Of a stretch of 9,048 nt of DNA, positions 5,698-9,048 are shown one piece after another. The notes beneath the pieces were generated by a model. It ran no database searches. It had not been told where the DNA came from and was given only the letters and a program-made list of their open reading frames with translations. The DNA lies in NCBI GenBank assembly GCA_044238965.1, contig JBIICJ010000062.1:1-9048 (forward strand). The letters run 5' to 3'. How positions within the stretch are numbered: position 1 is the first letter of the stretch; each line of letters begins with the position of its first letter. A program made the translations under genes and the position numbers. Source of the DNA: Micavibrio_B sp044238965. GTDB taxonomy: Bacteria; Pseudomonadota; Alphaproteobacteria; Micavibrionales; Micavibrionaceae.

Positions 5698-8466
5698 AAT
5701 CATTCTTCACCGCCATTATATCTTGTTGACGCATCGGGGTTTATTTTCCGTGCGTATCATGCCTTGCCGCCATTAACGCGTCCCGATGGCACGCCCGTGG
5801 GCGCGGTGATGGGGTTTTGCAGTATTTTGATGAAACTTATTCAACAACAACCCGATGCGCGTATTTTTGTTATTTTTGATGCGGCGCGCGCCAATTACCG
5901 CAATGACATTTACCCCGATTACAAAGCCAACCGTGATGAAACACCAGAGGATTTAATTCCGCAATTCCCCATCATTCGTGATGCGGCGCGCGCATTTGGT
6001 TTGCCTGTGTTTGAACGCGAAGGATATGAGGCCGATGATATTATCGCGACATACGTCACCCGCGCCCGTGCAGAAAACAGACAAGCCGTCATTGTGTCAT
6101 CTGACAAAGATTTAATGCAATTAATCCAAAACGGCATCACCATGTTTGACCCAATGAAACAAATTACTATCAGCGATGAACAAGTGTTCGAAAAATTTGG
6201 CGTGCGCCCTGATCAAGTCATCGATGTGCAATCACTGGCGGGGGATAGTATCGACAACGTGCCTGGTGTGCCTGGTATTGGCATTAAAACGGCGGCGCAA
6301 TTGATTACCGAATATGGAACGCTGGAAAATTTGCTCGACCGCGCCCATGAAATTAAACAACCCAAACGCCGTGAAAGTTTGATCGAAAATCGCAACGCCG
6401 CATTAATTTCAAAACAATTAGTGACATTACATACTGATGTGCCTGATCTGCCGTGCATTAATGATGTGCCGCCTGCACATTATGACCCCGATATTTTACG
6501 TGCATTTTTAACGGCGCAAAATTTTAAATCATTATTAAACCGTATGGGACAAGTGGCGACGACTCCAACATCTGTGGCGGCAACTCCTACATCTATGCCT
6601 GCACCAACAGAACTAAAACCAGCGCCAGAAAATATCACCGCGCGATATGAATGTATCAACACGATTGACGCGCTACAAAAATTTGTTACCGAGGCACAAA
6701 CAAAAGAATTTATCGCGGTTGATACCGAAACAACCGATTTAACACCATCAAAAGCAGATTTAGTTGGTATATCATTATCACATACAATCGGGCATGCCGT
6801 GTACATTCCCATCGGACATCGTGGCGCGCATGATTTATTGGGCGATTCAAATGATACGATTGTGCAATTGCCGTTATCTGTTGTGTTACAGCACTTAAAA
6901 CCAATTTTAGAAAATCCCGCGATTATAAAAGTTGGTCAAAATTTAAAATATGATGCGCAATTATTTCTACCGCATAATATTTCCATCGCGCCGTATGATG
7001 ATACCATGCTGATGTCATATATTTTGGATGGCGCACAACATGGTCACGGCCTTGATGAACTCGCCAAACTTCATTGTGGTCATGATATGATTTCGTATGA
7101 TTCCGTGACAGGTACAGGGCGCGGGCGCATTTCATTTGCCGATGTGCCAATTGACAAAGCTGTAAACTACGCCGCCGAAGATGCGGATTTTACATTGCGC
7201 ATTTATCAACATTTATTGCCGCGCATCGCGCGTGAACGTATGGCGACTATGTATTACGATATCGAACGCCCGATGGTTGATATGGTAGCACGCATGGAAT
7301 TTGCGGGGATCGAAGTTGACCCGCACATGTTAAAACAATTATCCCAAATTTTCGGCACAAAAATTTATGAATTGGAACAAGATATTTTTAAAATTGTCGG
7401 CCATGAATTTAATGTCGGATCACCCAAACAATTGGGGCAAGTATTATTCGAAGAAATGGGATTAAAAGGCGGCGCCAAAACCAAAACAGGTGATTGGTCA
7501 ACGGCGGTTGATGTGTTGGAACAGCTTGCCGCCGAAGGCCATGACATTGTTCAGAAAATTTTAGATTGGCGTCATTTATCAAAATTAAAATCAACCTATA
7601 CCGAAGCCTTACAAACCGCGATTAACCCACGGACGGGGCGCGTGCATACATCTTTTTCTCTGGCGGGCACATCAACGGGGCGGTTATCATCATCCGACCC
7701 CAATTTACAAAACATTCCCATCCGCACCGATGAAGGCAAAGAAATTCGTAAAAGCTTTGTTGCGAAAAAAGATCATGTTTTAATTTCTGCCGATTATTCG
7801 CAAATTGAATTACGTCTGGCGGCCGAAATGGGAAATATCGCGGCATTAAAAAATGCATTTACATCGGGCATTGATATTCATGCGGCGACAGCATCACAAG
7901 TATTTGATATTCCGCTCGATCAGATGACATCCGATATTCGTCGCAAAGCCAAAGCCATTAATTTTGGAATTATATATGGCATCAGTGCCTTTGGTTTGGG
8001 CAAACAATTAGATATCGAAACATCAGAGGCCAGCGCATATATCAAACAATATTTTGCGCGTTTTCCTGAATTATCTGATTACATGGAACGCACCAAAGAA
8101 TTTGCCCGCGCGCATAAATATGTTTTAACACACTTTGGACGTAAATGTTTTGTGGGCGGCATTGATGATAAAAACCCCGCGCGCCGTAATTTCGCCGAGC
8201 GCCAAGCGATCAATGCACCATTACAAGGTACGGCGGCCGACCTCATGAAACTTGCCATGCATGCGATCGACAAGCGTATCAGACGCGATGGATTGCCATT
8301 GACGATGTTGTTACAAGTTCATGATGAATTAATTTTTGAAGCACCAACAGACCAAGCCGAAGCGCTTGCCAAAATTATTAAAGAGGAAATGGAATCCGTA
8401 TCGCCATTCGAAATTCCGATGATCGCCGAAACAGGCATCGGATTAAACTGGGCCGATGCGCATTAA
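5692..8466 (+). CDS. polA: DNA polymerase I, full length with 5'-3' and 3'-5' exonuclease domains
   Basis: The 924-residue enzyme fills gaps and removes RNA primers during Okazaki-fragment maturation and excision repair. The 5'-nuclease domain (about 1-285) shows LYLVDASGFIFRAYHALP, GYEADDIIATY, SSDKDLMQL and the helix-hairpin-helix VPGVPGIGIKTAAQLI. A Thr/Pro/Ala-rich linker follows (about 287-316). The proofreading domain keeps its metal ligands: Asp344 and Glu346 in DTETTD, Asp421 in NLKYDAQLF, and Tyr493 and Asp497 in NYAAEDAD, so 3'-5' editing should be active. Polymerase motifs are A (DYSQIELR, Asp701), B (RRKAKAINFGIIYG; Arg750, Lys754, Tyr762) and C (QVHDELIFEAP; His877, Asp878, Glu879), a constant four-residue offset from the E. 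coli enzyme (928 residues). The ATG at 5692 is fixed by a TAG 19 bases upstream in frame, but it has no good SD and lies in a hairpin. Confidence 0.98.
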   Translation: MTNHSSPPLYLVDASGFIFRAYHALPPLTRPDGTPVGAVMGFCSILMKLIQQQPDARIFVIFDAARANYRNDIYPDYKANRDETPEDLIPQFPIIRDAARAFGLPVFEREGYEADDIIATYVTRARAENRQAVIVSSDKDLMQLIQNGITMFDPMKQITISDEQVFEKFGVRPDQVIDVQSLAGDSIDNVPGVPGIGIKTAAQLITEYGTLENLLDRAHEIKQPKRRESLIENRNAALISKQLVTLHTDVPDLPCINDVPPAHYDPDILRAFLTAQNFKSLLNRMGQVATTPTSVAATPTSMPAPTELKPAPENITARYECINTIDALQKFVTEAQTKEFIAVDTETTDLTPSKADLVGISLSHTIGHAVYIPIGHRGAHDLLGDSNDTIVQLPLSVVLQHLKPILENPAIIKVGQNLKYDAQLFLPHNISIAPYDDTMLMSYILDGAQHGHGLDELAKLHCGHDMISYDSVTGTGRGRISFADVPIDKAVNYAAEDADFTLRIYQHLLPRIARERMATMYYDIERPMVDMVARMEFAGIEVDPHMLKQLSQIFGTKIYELEQDIFKIVGHEFNVGSPKQLGQVLFEEMGLKGGAKTKTGDWSTAVDVLEQLAAEGHDIVQKILDWRHLSKLKSTYTEALQTAINPRTGRVHTSFSLAGTSTGRLSSSDPNLQNIPIRTDEGKEIRKSFVAKKDHVLISADYSQIELRLAAEMGNIAALKNAFTSGIDIHAATASQVFDIPLDQMTSDIRRKAKAINFGIIYGISAFGLGKQLDIETSEASAYIKQYFARFPELSDYMERTKEFARAHKYVLTHFGRKCFVGGIDDKNPARRNFAERQAINAPLQGTAADLMKLAMHAIDKRIRRDGLPLTMLLQVHDELIFEAPTDQAEALAKIIKEEMESVSPFEIPMIAETGIGLNWADAH

Positions 8467-8484
8467 AAAAGTGCATTAAAGCTA

Positions 8485-9048
8485 TTAAAACTTCACTTCA
8501 CCTGCATATAAAATGCCTGATTGGTTTTGCACGAGCACAACCACGCCCGCAGGTTTTGTTGTAAGCGCGGGTGTAAATTTAAAATTTTTGGTATCCCCCA
8601 TCCACACGCCCATTTTCTGCATAGACGTCACAGGTTTTGAATAGGTCAATGTTTTTCCTGCATTCGGGCCGTAGGTCAATTTTTTGGTAACAGTCGGCGC
8701 ATAATACGCAAACCAAATATCGGCTGATTTAATATTTGTGTTTGACGGTAGCGAAAATTGATATGATCCCGTCATTGACCCCGCTGTAATATTAATTTGT
8801 TTAATGGGTTTTTGTTTTGAATCGTCAATAATCATGTTCATAACTGAATCATAATAATACCCAATATTTTCTTTACGCCCATTCACAACCACTTGCGGCG
8901 TATATTTTACCCCGCCCGAAATTTTTTGCGCGTAATCTTTTTGACGTTGTGTGCAAACAGGAACTGACAATCCCTGTGTCTTGTTCGAGAAATAATTAAT
9001 ATGACATGATAGGCCAATAATCGGGGTTTTGGTCATCATATCCGTAAA
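8485..9048 (-). CDS. DUF1223 family thioredoxin-like protein, N-terminus beyond the window
   Basis: The frame is open to the window edge (about 187 residues visible), and the ATGs at 9039 and 9036 are probably internal, because family members carry about 40-60 more residues with a signal peptide and a CxxC-like redox site before this point. The visible part has PIIGLSCHINYF (usual form LSxHVDYW), then TQRQKDYAQKISGGVKYTPQVVVNGR, which is diagnostic for DUF1223, and a C-terminal beta-rich region ending VVVLVQNQSGILYAGEVKF. These are secreted or periplasmic proteins with a thioredoxin-like fold and no settled function. A Cys is present in LSCH and another in PVCTQ. It converges on polA with only 18 bases between the stops and no strong terminator there. 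Confidence 0.82.
   Translation of the reverse strand, partial: FTDMMTKTPIIGLSCHINYFSNKTQGLSVPVCTQRQKDYAQKISGGVKYTPQVVVNGRKENIGYYYDSVMNMIIDDSKQKPIKQINITAGSMTGSYQFSLPSNTNIKSADIWFAYYAPTVTKKLTYGPNAGKTLTYSKPVTSMQKMGVWMGDTKNFKFTPALTTKPAGVVVLVQNQSGILYAGEVKF

Noticed and set aside
8467..8484. Terminator between polA and the DUF1223 gene
   Set aside because: Only AT-rich direct repeats (GCATTAAA twice) are visible; I find no stable stem with a T-run in the 18-base gap.

Overview
The window looks like chromosomal DNA of an alphaproteobacterium of moderate, rather AT-leaning composition. The evidence is a tRNA-Tyr next to an rlmB-type methyltransferase with a long disordered N-terminal extension, a DUF1223-type protein, and a recombinase/DUF2924 cassette of a kind I associate with alphaproteobacterial prophages and islands. 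The genus cannot be fixed from the sequence.

Left part (1-3121): accessory, mobile-element DNA. It opens with the 3' end of an unrecognised, possibly surface-exposed protein (1-374). Next comes a scar of three gene fragments butted together: the C-terminal half of a GH24 phage lysozyme (minus), the C-terminal tail of a HipA-type toxin kinase (plus), and the N-terminal part of a recombinase-associated protein (minus). That last fragment is the final gene of a leftward operon: a 75-aa protein, a DUF2924 protein, a large serine recombinase, then the truncated gene. Each neighbouring pair overlaps by ATGA, so translation is probably coupled. An inverted repeat that places the Shine-Dalgarno (SD) sequence in its loop sits directly before the first start codon.

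Middle (3122-5046): a gene-free stretch with several short direct and inverted repeats, a terminator, and tRNA-Tyr(GTA) on the minus strand with encoded CCA. The 5' end of the tRNA is partly duplicated 74 bp upstream. rlmB follows on the plus strand. Convergent to it is a small helix-turn-helix gene, too short for routine ORF calling. It has a good promoter and a near-perfect SD but no ATG at the expected place; the codon there is ATA. A consensus DnaA box lies just upstream of it.

Right part (5047-9048): housekeeping-like DNA. It holds a small secreted protein with four cysteines and no recognised family, a full-length DNA polymerase I with all three catalytic modules and an intact proofreading site, and, convergent to polA, a DUF1223-family thioredoxin-like protein whose N-terminus lies beyond the window. 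The polA start codon lies inside a predicted 10-bp hairpin.

The boundary between mobile and core DNA appears to lie between about 3090 and 3423, next to the 3' end of tRNA-Tyr.
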